NCBI GenBank assembly: GCA_003695725.1 | Contig: RFHX01000291.1 | Span: forward strand, 1-5,374 | Reading direction: 5' to 3' | Length of the DNA: 5,374 nucleotides | Source: Candidatus Schekmanbacteria bacterium | GTDB lineage: Bacteria; Schekmanbacteria; GWA2-38-11; J061 | In this document: piece by piece, positions 5,372 through 5,374 of the stretch | Layout of the letters: each line of letters opens with the position of its first letter | How positions within the stretch are numbered: the stretch's first letter is position 1 | Translations under genes and position numbers: made by a program | The notes under the pieces: generated by a model | Database searches by the model: none | What the model was told of the DNA's origin: nothing | What the model saw: only the letters and a program-made list of their open reading frames with translations

Positions 5372-5374
5372 AAA

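Overview
The window is a stretch of the head (DNA-packaging and capsid) module of a tailed double-stranded DNA virus of the HK97 type (Caudoviricetes), either free or integrated as a prophage. All genes lie on the + strand and are tightly packed in the classic order: large terminase, portal, a small unknown protein, prohead protease, protease tail/scaffold, major capsid protein. No host gene, tRNA, integrase, insertion sequence or CRISPR array is visible. The DNA is AT-rich by eye. Arginine is coded mostly by AGA and AGG and isoleucine often by ATA. Ribosome binding sites are of the GGAGGTG type. These traits fit an AT-rich bacterium (for example a Firmicute) or an archaeal host such as a methanogen, and the sequence alone does not decide.

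Layout: 3-1304 terminase large subunit, open to the left edge so probably missing its N-terminus; 1305-1371 short AT-rich gap with promoter-like elements; 1366/1372-2802 portal; 2804-3091 small acidic protein of unknown function; 3039-3647 first part of the prohead protease; 3647-4486 a protein that begins with what looks like the last strand of the same protease fold, then a small conserved domain, then an acidic linker and a coiled coil; 4505-5371 major capsid protein, with a hairpin in its last codons at the right edge.

How they would work together: the portal nucleates the procapsid, the coiled-coil protein acts as scaffold, the capsid protein forms the shell, the protease clears the scaffold, and the terminase pumps DNA through the portal. 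The capsid protein starts almost where mature HK97 capsid protein starts and has no room for an N-terminal scaffolding (delta) domain. The scaffold role therefore probably falls to the C-terminal half of the 3647-4486 gene.

The most unusual point is the protease. Its presumed catalytic His and Ser are in one ORF, while the conserved closing motif (DLLE-SPVGIP-YP-A) is at the very start of the next ORF in another frame. The two are joined by a TAATG stop/start overlap under a good Shine-Dalgarno sequence. Both of these genes also carry a well-placed in-frame internal start: at 3201, giving the protease domain alone, and at 4055, giving the scaffold alone. The second resembles the nested protease/scaffold arrangement of lambda C/Nu3 and herpesvirus UL26/UL26.5.
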